From: Apostichopus japonicus
Taxonomy: Eukaryota; Echinodermata; Holothuroidea; Aspidochirotida; Stichopodidae
DNA: 64,000 nucleotides
Assembly (NCBI RefSeq): GCF_037975245.1
Contig: NC_092562.1
Coordinates: 6,120,001-6,184,000, forward strand
Reading direction: 5' to 3'
Shown piece by piece: positions 38,585 to 49,654 of this stretch. Position numbers and translations under genes: made by a program. Under the pieces are notes generated by a model, which saw nothing but the letters and a program-made list of their open reading frames with translations, searched no databases and was not told where the DNA came from. Positions within the stretch are counted from its first letter, which is position 1, and every line of letters begins with the position of its first letter.

Positions 38585-38713
38585 TCTCTCGCCGATGGTC
38601 CAGAGATACTACGAAACAGCAGGAAAACTACAGTTCAACATATACAGAGGCTGTTGGATTCAAACGACAGCCTGAAAAGTAGAATCGCTCAACGGAAGCT
38701 AGAGGATAGGTGA
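38585..38713 (+). CDS. bag1: BAG1-like co-chaperone, last BAG-domain helix and C-terminus
   Basis: A 129-nt exon following CCAAATCTTGCAG. It encodes SLADGPEILRNSRKTTVQHI, LLDSNDSLKSRIAQ and KLEDR, then TGA at 38711-38713. R..RK..V..IQ.LL...D is the third BAG-domain helix, whose basic and acidic positions contact HSP70. The visible exons total 560 nt (about 186 residues), close to the short BAG1 forms once a small N-terminus is added. The final codons GATAGGTGA also contain a donor (GATAG|GTGATG), so the exon may instead splice to 43166. Confidence 0.9.
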   Translation, partial: SLADGPEILRNSRKTTVQHIQRLLDSNDSLKSRIAQRKLEDR

Positions 38714-40587
38714 TGTTTGTGCTATTACCTAGATAAAAGAGCCTCGTGGTATGGGAGATAAGGTATATATATATATATATATATCATCTGTGTGCTAATG
38801 GTTACAGCCACGATCACCTCATGTTGGCAGCCTGCAACGGGCATCTGCAAATATCAAATCATAGATGAGACGTGGTCCCACCAACCGGAAGAGTCACGGA
38901 CACCTTCATAGCTCTGTACAAGATCATGCATGATCAAGTCACTTATATACATGATCATGATCATTATATACATGATCATGTAAGATGACGTGAAATGGGT
39001 TTGGTAGGTTGGAAAAGTCATTCATTAAACATGGAGAAACTGATTAGTGTATTCCTCAATGCCCAACATTCCTGGAAAGTGCAATACATTAATGATCTTG
39101 ATATCAATGGATCAAATATGTGGGATATTATCACACAAGCGCACGGGTAGTGGGTATAGTATGCTAATTAGTATTATGCTAATTAGCTGATTAGTATTAG
39201 CTAATTATGCTAATGAGTATTCTAATGCCAGCAGGGTATCATCATGGTTTAATCCTATCAATATTTGTGGCAACGTGAACAGGTTGGAAGAGTCTTCATA
39301 AATTATTATTATTATTGTACATCAGAAGACGTCATTTGTTTCATATTGTATCATGTAAAAGGAGATAAACATGATATTGAGTAGAAAGCGTGGTTTTTAA
39401 AATCATGTATTATCTTCAGTCGCAGTATTAGTCTCAAACGCCATTAATGCAATGTTTCCAAATTGTATTTTGAAAAGTAGACACCAGATTTTACTTTTGC
39501 ATGCTAATCTAATAAAAATCTAATAATTCAATGTTCCAAATTGATGTTGTCAAAATCTGTCTTCCCTCCCAAATAGTTGCATGATTTCTTTTGATTAAAA
39601 AAGGCAGTGAAAATCAGAAGATAGTGTCCTCTGAATCAGAATCCTTTATTTTGTCAAGAATATTCCACTCAACCCAAATCTTTTGTTAGAATCCTAATGC
39701 TCTTGATTTTTATTACGATATAAATATGTTTCGCTATGTACATACGGACACATCATGACACACGATATTATTTTGTCTGTTCTAAACGTTTCACATTTTA
39801 AAGCTGGTTCAAAACCTAAGAATATCTGTTACTATTGAAAAGAAAATGTCAGCATGTAGCATTTACCCAACAGCAGTATCAATCATTGCAGGTTTAAACA
39901 GACCCAACACACTTTCCATGAATCAGGGCATCGTTGTTGCAATCAGAGGTTTAATGAGGCTTATATATTTAGCTTGTACATAGTCTGACTTTTCTCTGAG
40001 AAGACTCGCTTTGTAGCATTTGCCTTGCATATAATGTATTAATAACTTAAAGAACTCTTGTATCAAGCTTGTTGTTTAATGTTGTATTTGTATTGGACAC
40101 TTTAAATAATAGAAACAAATCTGTGACTTATTTGGACTAAAAAGCCCTGTTATCCAAAATAAAGTGACAGATATCGTTATGCATTTGAATACTTTCACTC
40201 TTTTGCATTACAAAATTATCAAAATGGTACTATTCATTTACAAAGAAGGGGCACCTGCAATTTGTGAGAATGGGCACTTTTGAAGTACCATAAATTATAA
40301 AGACTTTTTTCTAGTATTTATGCTTCCTCACAGCAAGCCCCTTCAGATATTCCTAGGAATACACCTTTCTTTCTTGTACACCCCAGCACAACCCTTGTTA
40401 TTGAGTGGTCTTTCTCTTACATTGTCATAACATTTGGTTCATATTATCTGTAGGTAGAGTTAAATCTTTGAGGTCAGTTTGTGGGGCGGGGGCCGCCGGG
40501 CGGGAGAATTTGTACAATAAGATTATTACAAAGTACTTTTTGAAAACTTACATTATTTGTGTGCGTGTGCGTGTTTGTGTGATAAGA
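38714..40587 (+). other. bag1: probable BAG1 3' UTR or intron
   Basis: Directly downstream of the TGA. A TA tract lies at 38764-38784 and palindromic ATGATCATGATCAT and ATGCTAATTAG repeats near 38950-39230. AATAAA at 40158-40163 is a possible polyadenylation signal for a transcript ending here. If the 43166 exon is used, this is intron. Confidence 0.5.
38764..38784. repeat. short (TA)n microsatellite
   Basis: About ten TA units, 50 bp after the BAG1 stop codon. Confidence 0.85.
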
Positions 40588-41645
40588 GATGTTGAGTCTA
40601 TGGTATTGAGGCATTTATTATTCATCTTTGTTTGTGTGTTAACATATTATATTGAGTCTATGGTGTCGAGGCATGTCAAATTACTGTACTTTGAAATCAA
40701 GGTGATGTGTAATTTTGCTATTGTTCATCTCTGTTTGTGTGTTAACATATTACATTGAGTCTATGGTGTTGAGGCATGTCAAATTCCTGTACTTTGAAAT
40801 CAAGGTGATGTGTATTTTAGCTATTATTCATCTCTGTTTGTGTGTTAACACATATATTGAGTCTATAGTGTTGAGGCATGTAAAATTACTCTACTTTGAA
40901 ATCAAGGTGATGTGTATTTTAGCTATTATTTATCTCTGTTTGTGTGTTAACACATATATTGAGTCAATAGTGTTGAGGCATGTAAAATTACTCTACTTTG
41001 AAATCAAGGTGATGTGTATTTTAGCTATTATTCATCTCTGTTTGTGTGTTAACACATATATTGAGTCTATAGTGTCGAGGCATGTCAAATTCCTGTACTT
41101 TGAAATCAAGGTGATGTGTATTTGAGCTATTATTCATCTCTGTTTGTGTGTTAACACATATATTGAGTCTATAGTGTTGAGGCATGTAAAATTCCTGTAC
41201 TTTGAAATCAAGGTGATGTGTATTTGAGCTATTATTCATCTCTGTTTGTGTGTTAACACATATATTGAGTCTATAGTGTTGAGGCATGTCAAATTACTGT
41301 ACTTTGAAATCAAGGTGATGTGTATTTTTGCTATTATTCATCTCTGTTTGTGTGTTAACACATATATTGAATCTATAGTGTTGAGGCATGTCAAATTACT
41401 GTACTTTGAAATCAAACTGATGTGTATTTGAGCTATTATTCATCTTTGTTTGTGTGTTAACACATATATTGAGTCTATAGTGTTGAGGCATGTCAAATTA
41501 CTGTACTTTGAAATCAAGGTGATGTGTATTTTAGCTATTATTCATCTTTGTTTGTGTGTTAACACATATATTGAGTCTATAGTGTTGAGGCATGTCAAAT
41601 TACTGTACTTTGAAATCAAGCTGATGTGTATTTGAGCTGCCATTC
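40588..41645. repeat. 102-bp tandem array, ~10 copies
   Basis: The landmark GAGGCATGTCAAATTACTGT or variants starts at 40668, 40771, 40873, 40975, 41077, 41179, 41281, 41383, 41485 and 41587, i.e. nearly exact 102-bp steps, with a partial unit at the left. 102 is divisible by three, so a hydrophobic frame (unit words IESIVLRHVK and LLYFEIKVMC) runs through several units and breaks wherever ATTTTAG has become ATTTGAG. I regard it as non-coding minisatellite. Confidence 0.93.
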
Positions 41646-43165
41646 AGTGTGAGTTTCAAACCTAAGACCAAATCTGACTTATATGTATGGAATAATAATT
41701 ACTAACACAATACAGTAGATGTAAAATATCGGATGAAGTGTTTCCTATATTTCTTTACATTTTTTGTTGTCTTTTCCATTTTTTTCCCTCCCTTTTTTGC
41801 TAATTTTATTTTATAGGTGTTTGTCTTTTGTTTTTTTTTTCGTTTCTTTGTCTTCTTGTTTTGAAGTGGATTTACAGTGTTAATTATGAACACTCCTTGT
41901 TTGATTAAAATATTCTCAGCAACATAGATTTTGTAGTTGTGAGTGAAATTCAGTGTGCAACCACTTGTTACAAAATAATAACATGTATACAAGGTCAAGT
42001 TGTATGTTAAATGAAGGACAGGTGAAATGCTATAGTTGGCAGGCAGAGCAACACTTGTCCTTGTAGCTTTTATCATTCTTTTTGCCAACCTTATTGATTT
42101 AGTAATTTGGATAATGCATCATTTGGTAAAACATGTAATTTAAACACAGTATGCTTATATTTTATGTGGCATTCTTTAGTGAATCCAACAGCAGATAATG
42201 TAGTAGAAAAACATATATATAAGGTTTGAGGACCAACTGGCGATTGAAAACATTTCTTTCAACTAATACTTCCAGGTGGAAATACAAAAAGTAAAACCTT
42301 CTTTATTTTGATCTATCAAACTTGCTAAAAGTGACTCATAAATATGACATCAGCTTCAATCAAATAAAATTAACTGGAAAGTTAAATGAACAGTGTTATA
42401 TTGACTGGGAGGTTATAAACCGATTGGACGGGATAAATCCTGTTGTATCCATAAATTACTTTGCTCTTTATCCAATAAAATAAATGGTTGGAATCGTTTG
42501 GCATCACAACATTTGAAACTGTTTTGGTTGTCAGTATATGCAAAACTTTAACTTTTTTAAGCCATATGCAACATTTTCAACTTCTCTGGCCTTCCATCGA
42601 GTGATTTCGCTAGCTATGGGACATATTGTCCTCTTTAACGTTTGGTGTATTTTGAAATGGTTTTACCAAGTAAAACTGAACCAAGTGAAGTCATTAAGTA
42701 TATTGCTAAAAGCACATTGTCTGAACCGAGAAGTCCTTTTGACAATCAAACAATATTTATGTATATATATTTATTATAATTGCATCATCTTATATATTTA
42801 TTATAATTGCATCATCCCACAGTTGGACAACCTCTCAATACTGTTTTACAGCATCCTGTGAGCTTGTTGTTCCTCAGGGATATTTATTTGCTGGGGTCTT
42901 AACTTGTTTTCTGCAGCATACTTCTAAGAATCACTGCATATGTGCAACCATGTAATAACTCGCATATCATCATGGTAACAAATTGTAGGTGTTGGTGCCA
43001 TGTTTAAGTTACATTAATAAGTGATGGTGTGATGCACATGGTAAAGACATTGAGTGATGGTAACATGCACTGAACTTAATTAGAGATCATGGAGACATCT
43101 AATGACGATGATTATGTTACTTGACAGTTTGTTGCTCATTAATCCATTGACTTTGCCATTATCAG
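41646..43165. other. AT-rich stretch before the candidate terminal exon
   Basis: No exon or element. A TATATATTTATTATAATTGCATC duplicate pair occurs near 42765-42817. The 128-codon minus frame at 41702-42088 is Lys/Thr-rich low complexity from T-rich DNA and is not supported. Confidence 0.4.
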
Positions 43166-43193
43166 GTTACAGAGACATGAATTGGAGATGTAA
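43166..43193 (+). CDS. bag1: candidate alternative BAG1 terminal exon
   Basis: After an acceptor (TTTGCCATTATCAG) the sequence reads, in phase 2 with GATAG at 38709, as ...EDRLQRHELEM followed by TAA at 43191-43193. The charged residues continue the last helix of the BAG1 C-terminus. An AATAAA signal follows at 43327-43332, so the exon would have a normal short 3' UTR. Only splice fit and composition support this. It could be coincidence, in which case the gene ends at 38713. Confidence 0.45.
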
Positions 43194-43326
43194 GTAATCG
43201 ATGTAGAGTGTGTTTGAGAGTTTTTTATTGTGATTTTCATTTTTAGAGATTTCAAGTGGCAATTATATCAATGTATTGTGAGACTGTAATTAAACCTAGT
43301 TATAGTTTATTTCTTTTGATGTAGTG

Positions 43327-43332
43327 AATAAA
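43327..43332 (+). terminator. candidate polyadenylation signal
   Basis: AATAAA about 135 bp downstream of the TAA of the candidate terminal BAG1 exon. Confidence 0.4.
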
Positions 43333-43689
43333 ATTCTGAAATGATTGGTTATTCAGACGAGACTCTTTAGCTCTTTAGCTTACAGGCTATGACAGAGATT
43401 GTCGTGGAACACCTTTCCCGAAACAGCTAAGACAATTCTTGCTCCGATTATGAGTTATTAGATGTGAAAAGTCATTTGATTTGTGATATCTCCCAAATGG
43501 AATCAGATATTTCTTAGCTGATTGACAGTTTATATCTCTATCACATAGATCAATAATCATGCCTACATTTTTGTATCCATTATGGACTGCAGCCTCATGA
43601 TGAAATCACACACAGAGGAGTTGTTTGTTTGTTTGCAAGTGACGTTTTGTTCGTGTCGCTACAAAATGCAGACAGTAATGAAACGTGAT

Positions 43690-44035
43690 AACTTGTTATC
43701 CTTTAGCTGGACCTGAGATGTCCATCGCTGTATCGTTTGTATACTGTGCTGTGGGTATTGACCGCAGAGCTACTGACTATACACAAGTGTCTAATTACCG
43801 ACGGTAGCAAGCTGTGTGTGTATTTTCTGGGATCGATGGTGGCGTCTATAACACTTCTGTTACACCTCATTCGAAACTAGGTCAGATTACCGGCATAAGA
43901 CGTTTCTTTTTGCGCAAGTCTTCACACCCTTTAACTGTCCAATATGAGTCCCTTGATGTTGTGTGTCCCTGGCCACATTATTCCATGTTCCCGGAGTTCC
44001 CTAAACATCTCAGTGATGTTCTTCAGGTCTCATTA
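43690..44035 (+). other. unassigned coding-like block with one in-frame stop
   Basis: A frame starting after CTTTAG (about 43706) reads GPEMSIAVSFVYCAVGIDRR, then NYRR and a TAG at 43803-43805. It continues with VFSGIDGGVYNTSVTPH, SLDVVCPWPHYSMFPEF and HLSDVLQ and ends at a donor-like CAG|GTCTCA. Composition and balanced residues differ from the chance frames nearby, but I recognise no family. Possible decayed exon or transposon remnant. Confidence 0.3.
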
Positions 44036-44307
44036 ATCCATTCTATAATTATCTTTCTTTGAAATGTATTCAACTTTTTTTGATATAATCATGATTTTGA
44101 TTTTTGTTGTTGTTGTTGTTTTTCAGATCTGTGAGGTTTTGTTTTCTGTGTACAGCAATTTGCACTTTCAGTATTTGTAGGAAGTTGATAAAGAGGCTTG
44201 CAGCTGTTGTTTATACGGTTATCTTTAAAGAGTATAATTTATTGTGTGCCAATGTCATGATCATATCTATTTAATTATAAGAGATTCAATACAGGTCAGG
44301 ACTCATA

Positions 44308-44597
44308 TGAAAATGATTGTGGTTAAATGTTTAATTTCTACAGGTGTTAAATAGGGCCTGAGGCTTAACCAACTATCTTTTGTGTTAAGGTGTATAGGCA
44401 TGGAATATTAATAACACCCAATTAACAGTGTTTATTAGTTTGCATACTGTCCTGAAAATGATTGTGGTTTAATGTTTAATTTCTACTAGGTGTTAAATAG
44501 CGCCTGAGGCTTAACCAACTATCTTTTGTGCTAAAGTACATAGTCATGGAATATTAATAGCACCCAATTAATAGTGTTCAATGGTTTGCATAGTGGG
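44308..44597. repeat. 145-bp tandem duplication
   Basis: Two copies start TGAAAATGATTGTGGTT at 44308 and 44453 and share GGTGTTAAATAG and GCCTGAGGCTTAACCAACTA. Copy 2 ends where the hAT-type element at 44605 is inserted. Confidence 0.85.
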
Positions 44598-44604
44598 CAC
44601 ACAA

Positions 44605-44977
44605 CAGTGGCGTAGGAAGGTACTTTCGAGTGGGGGGGCTGAAGACTGTTGGCCGGCCTGGGGGAGGGGTCTAAGGGGAGGGGGTGTTCCCCTCCCCTTT
44701 GGATTTTTTTGCATTTCCAGGTAGCTTCAGATGCAATTTGGTGCAATATAGCACACTTCAACACCCACTCCATTTTGTAAACTTAATTTTGTATTTTCAC
44801 CAGGCCTTAGATGCAATTTGGGGCTCCAAATGAGATTTTTTTTCTCATTTGGAAATGAAAAAGGGGTTTTCTGACTTGCGAAGCGGGGGGGGGGCGGAAT
44901 GATACTTCCGCCCCTCCACATTTTTCACTGGAGGGGCTGGCGCCAGACCCCCACCCCCCCCGGTTCCTACGCCCTTG
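44605..44977. mobile_element. hAT-type non-autonomous element, 373 bp
   Basis: Ends CAGTGGCGTAGGAA ... TTCCTACGCCCTTG (inverted, imperfect at the tip). Flanked by GCACACAA (44597-44604) and GTACACAA (44978-44985), an 8-bp duplication with one mismatch. The interior has G-rich and C-rich runs and the module GGGGAGGGGGTGTTCC/CCTCCCC seen in related elements of this window. No transposase. Confidence 0.85.
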
Positions 44978-45144
44978 GTACACAACTTTCGGTGATAATT
45001 CTTCGACGTAGTAAGACCTGTGATTTTCCATTACAGGGCTTAAAGCTCAAATTCCAGTTTCCTCATTCTGTAGCTCTTATTTTACCAACTTTAGATAGAT
45101 CATTTTCCAAATGGCTTCTTAATTGTCTCTCGTATGGTGATGTC

Positions 45145-45258
45145 ATCTTAGGTATGTCCAGTGTCCTGGTATGTCCAGTCCTGACACGGTATGTCCGGTC
45201 CTGGTATGTCCAGTATGTCCTGGTATGTCCAGGTATGTCCAGTCCTGACACGGACCGG
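45145..45258. repeat. GGTATGTCC-based short tandem repeat
   Basis: Eight or so GGTATGTCC or AGTATGTCC units, with CAGTCCTGACAC spacers occurring twice. The minus-strand and plus-strand open frames over it are repeat translations. Confidence 0.85.
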
Positions 45259-46862
45259 TGGACCAGGTCAAGCACAGCATATGATAGTTAATACACCTCT
45301 ATTTGTGCCAAGATGTTGTCTTAGCTAAATATACCTAATATAATATTGCAAACAGTTTTGGTTTTAAAAATTTGATCGGTTGGTTTACTTCTACCTTTGG
45401 AAACTCTGGAGAAAGAGCCTCACAAACAATGCTGAGGTCAGCTTAAATGTTTCTCCTCTGTCCTTAAATATTTTATCAACACCTAAGGTGGCATACTCCT
45501 ATTAGAGTCTATATCCATCTGCTCGATTGTTCTCCTTCAGGAAAAGTGCCAAAAAGCAACAGGAGAACATCTTTTTTAACCTGTTATCAATCATGATCTA
45601 GTTTTTTGTGGCTTGCATGTTGAAGGGGGAATGGAAGTATATATGTGGTGAGAAAATTGGGTAAATTGAGGCAATTGTAGACCCCTTTAGTCCTCCCAGG
45701 AGCAGCGTAGAAAAACTGTTTACCACTGAGTGAAGAGGTTTGTTTACAAGTGACGAAAACTTCCCGCTCGGATAGCAAAAATCTACATGGTCATGATACG
45801 GAGAATTGATGGTGCCATGAAAGGCCAACTTGTCAGCTATAAGGTGATGGGTAGCATTTAGCTAGTGAAACTTCTATCTAGACTTAGCGACCACATTACT
45901 TTTGTGATTTAGTGTGTAAGTCAATGGGGCTTTTAATGGGAGTATGCTACCTTAACACATCCTTATCCTAAGAGCCATGTTGGATTTGCCAGATGAATCT
46001 TATTCGAATTTTCATCTTGCCTGTAGTTTTGATACAAGATCATTTAATTATGACCTTTGACATTGATTTTTGGTAAAGTGCATTGTAGGTAAGATAGGAT
46101 CGGGGAGATTGAGTCTGATATGGCCTTCTACCGTTGATTCTCTGACAAGTAGAAAATACTGCAGAAACTAACTGATGCAAGAATAATAATTAATAAACCC
46201 AAATAAAGCTAAGAACTATTAAAGAAAACAAGTATATGATTGGCCACCTACTTGGAAATATGGCTGAGGTCTATAACAACCCAAGTTTTGACAAGGTAGT
46301 AGGCTAGTTTTGCTGAGTACTTGATTATATAGCATGGATACTGTCACAGGAAATGATGGCAGCATGCAGAACTGTATTTGATGTAACTAGGGCAGTTCAC
46401 ATCTACTTCAATCTAACTGATTGTGTGAAGGTTCACAATTAAGTTTGATTTACTACACAATTGCAATAATCTCATTGAAAGGAAAAAGCAATAGGTTGAT
46501 TTCTTACTAGGTACTTTAATACCCTACTTGTGTGATTTTCAGTGTTATATTGTGAGTGATGTAAGTAACTGCAAATAGTGCACTTCAATGACTGATTATG
46601 TTTGCTTCGTATAAGATTGGACGTCCTTGGTTTGAACATGTATTATAAAAGGAATGATTTTTTTTTAATACCTTCTAGCATGATTTTATGCCTGGCCTGT
46701 ACTGGGTCAAAACCAGAGAAGTTTCTAAAGGATCTAACTTGCTCAGTCAATAGTCATGTTACATTGTTAGATAGTGCAAGACCAATGCAAACAATTTAGT
46801 ACGTGTTATGAAAGTATCAATTGATTTGCTGTCACAAAATTTGTAGCAATTACTATTGGCAC
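45259..46862. other. intergenic AT-rich sequence
   Basis: No exon, RNA gene or element recognised. Confidence 0.45.
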
Positions 46863-46870
46863 TGGTAGGG

Positions 46871-47258
46871 CAGTGGCGGAGCGTCCATACAGTCAGGGGG
46901 GGAGGGGGCGGATGCCCCCCTGATGGACTTAAATGGACTGCTGGTGCCCTTTTCAGCTTTTTACCACCTTTTACTTATTCGCGATTATTGACTTTTTTAT
47001 TGCGCTCTCATCTACCTATTGACATCTAAAATTCCAAGTTGTCAAATGGCGATGTCACCTATTTATTCTCCGTTTATCTGCAAATTAGCAAGGCCCGGAA
47101 AGGGTAATTTCCGGCGATCTAGGGAGTATCTTTACTGAAAAAATTTCTGTACGCTCCGCTCCAACCTGTGGTGGCGCTCCGCTTAGATAGTGCCAAAAGC
47201 GCCCCTACAGACCATTCTCGCCCCCCCCCCCCTCACCAATACCCCAGCTCTGCCACTG
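46871..47258. mobile_element. hAT-type non-autonomous element, 388 bp
   Basis: Inverted ends CAGTGGCGGAGC ... GCTCTGCCACTG flanked by a perfect 8-bp duplication TGGTAGGG (46863-46870 and 47259-47266). The interior includes GATGGACTTAAATGGACTGC and AGCTTTTTACCACCTTTTAC, both found again, inverted, in the element at 52222-52532. No coding capacity. Confidence 0.94.
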
Positions 47259-47266
47259 TGGTAGGG

Positions 47267-47878
47267 TTTGAAGAATTCAACTTACAACAGTTTAATTACT
47301 AATGCTTGAGTTTGTTAAATTTTCTGGAAATAATGAGGGTCAACTTACATTCACTTGATGGCAAAAAACTACCATAATGTTGTGAGACCTCACGTTTGTA
47401 GCTAAACCTTTCTGAATCATCTCTGCATCTATCTATACATTTGGTAGTCAAACAAACAGGTTGAACGTTTTCACTGTTTCTTGAATCTTTCAAGTATTAA
47501 ACGTGCATAATCTCTTCATGTAAATTTCTTTAAATGCCAAGGTTGTCAGAGTTTGTTTTCAAGAGGTTTCTCTCCTCTGCAGTCATACTTCCGTTCTAAA
47601 TTGAATCTCTAGAGTGGCGTGTCTCTAAGTCACTAATTACACAAATCACATCGGATTTTATTCTCAGAGGTAATTTTTAATTACTAGTCTTGTTGTATCC
47701 TGTGCTGTCATCTTTTGCAATTTCTAGATTTGTCATCATTAGAATAAAAAGGTCACCGTTATTGCCACTAAATATGCTAGAAGCATATTCCACCTTGAAA
47801 ACCTTGTATCGTAGGTATGAAACAAATATCCATCAATTAACCACTGGCGTTGCCATGTTGTAAAATAGTTGATGTATC
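47267..47878. other. intergenic sequence
   Basis: No gene is supported. A fragment at about 47748-47813 resembles the end of the intronic repeat at 33650-33710. Confidence 0.4.
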
Positions 47879-47886
47879 ATGAGCTA

Positions 47887-48252
47887 CATAGGCGTAGGAG
47901 CCTAATCGGATTTGGGGGAGCTGTAACGACTTGCCCCCCCAAAAAAATTGCGCACTCTGTCCGTGTTCAACATATTCAATGTGCACATCATACAGGCATT
48001 CATCGGTTATTATATCACATGCCAATAACATCAAATCATTTTCCATGTTATTCCCTTCCATATTGGTTACAATTATTGGGGAAGTTGTTACAATAATAAT
48101 GATAATAATAACCATTGAAAAACACATAGCAAATTATTCTTCTTTCAGTAGGTGCCCGAAAAATTCTCAGCATATTGCCCGAATTTTCACAAACATTTTT
48201 GGTTGGTGGGCTCCTCCCCCCCACACCCCCCCCCCAGCCTCCTACGCCTATG
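47887..48252. mobile_element. hAT-type non-autonomous element, 366 bp
   Basis: Inverted ends CATAGGCGTAGGAG ... CTCCTACGCCTATG (14 bp perfect) with flanks ATGAGCTA (47879-47886) and ATGATCTA (48253-48260), seven of eight matching. C-rich runs lie just inside both ends. No transposase. Confidence 0.87.
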
Positions 48253-48260
48253 ATGATCTA

Positions 48261-49654
48261 CATATGAATGATGTATAGTCTGTTAGGAAGCACCTGAATT
48301 TACTACATCGCGTTACCTAGGTTTTCAGTTCATGATTGTAAGCCGTTGTTAGTGCAAGAAGCAGTTGCCACAGTCACTCAACTAAGCCCACAATGGTCTG
48401 AATAACTTCTCCTTAAAAATCTGGTGTCCTATAGGTTAACTCATTTCTTTCACATTTGGTAAGACATTTCTATCCACTAACAAAGGGCAATGCGATGTTT
48501 TCTACTATATATTCACATTATCTACATATATGAAAAGCTATATTTGTATGTAGACATTTCTGTTGTTAAGCACATGAATGTACCACATCTGTTATGCAAT
48601 TCAATAAAACTATTTCTTAATAGACGCTGAAAAGAACTCCATCTGTTTGAGATATTGATGCAGTTGTAAATGTATTCCTCACATTATATGAGGGATAAAC
48701 GATAGATTCAATCTCAGTACCAAACAATCAACAAGAAAGTATGAAACAGTTCCTGAGGGTATACCCTCTATAGAGTCTATGTAAAAAGCTGATGCTACAT
48801 GTATACAGATGATCATGCTAGAATGTTGTATTACTGACTTGAAAATTAAATGCCTTGCAACTGCGAAATTTGATTGACTATCAGAAGAAATGGCTAGAAC
48901 CAAATGTAATACCTGAGGGTAATTATACTGCTGATTAAATGCTGTGTGTTTTCTGCTGCTGCCGTTGCACTCATGACTGGAATTAAGAATGGATGTTGAG
49001 AAACATGATCAGACCTGATCGCTATCTTTGGCTTCAAGGAAAACTTTTTTGGGGATCTGCTTGATTACAAAACATGGTTTAATTCAGTGATATATTAAAA
49101 TGAGATAGGACCCACTTGAAGCAAACAGGTGTCATATACGTATATGGAAAACTATTTCTGGTTGGTCCACTAGGACTTTTACAGATGTCAGAAAACTTAT
49201 CAACCTATTTTTTCGGATGGAGATAGATATACATCTTTTTTTTTTAAGACTATTTCCATAGCTTAAGCTGAACATCTATTCTGATGGTTGGGGGTCTGGT
49301 AGCTTAATTGTGGCTAATAAAGTCCTCATGTAAGATCCTTGGCTTGAGATATAAGAGTTTGTGGACTGTTCATATAAATGCATGGATTTATTTTCCACTG
49401 TTTTTGTTTGGTTTGGATCATGTATTTATCTCACCCCCTTTTGACTCTATTGTTGTGACTATAAATGGACTGAATTAACAGGGTTCCAACTTAATAACTT
49501 ACCATCAATTGTGATGTTTACACAGCCATACCAATGAATAAAGCAGAAGTAAAGTTAAAACTAAAGTACCAATGGTGCAGTAGCTCGACCAGATAATTGA
49601 TCATTTGGACAAGTCTTTCTTAATAAATGAGCCTATTGGATACTTGTACTTATA
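48261..49654. other. intergenic AT-rich sequence
   Basis: No recognisable feature. Confidence 0.45.

Noticed and set aside
41702-42088. 128-codon minus-strand frame
   Set aside because: Lys/Thr-rich low complexity from T-rich DNA, no domain and no splice context.
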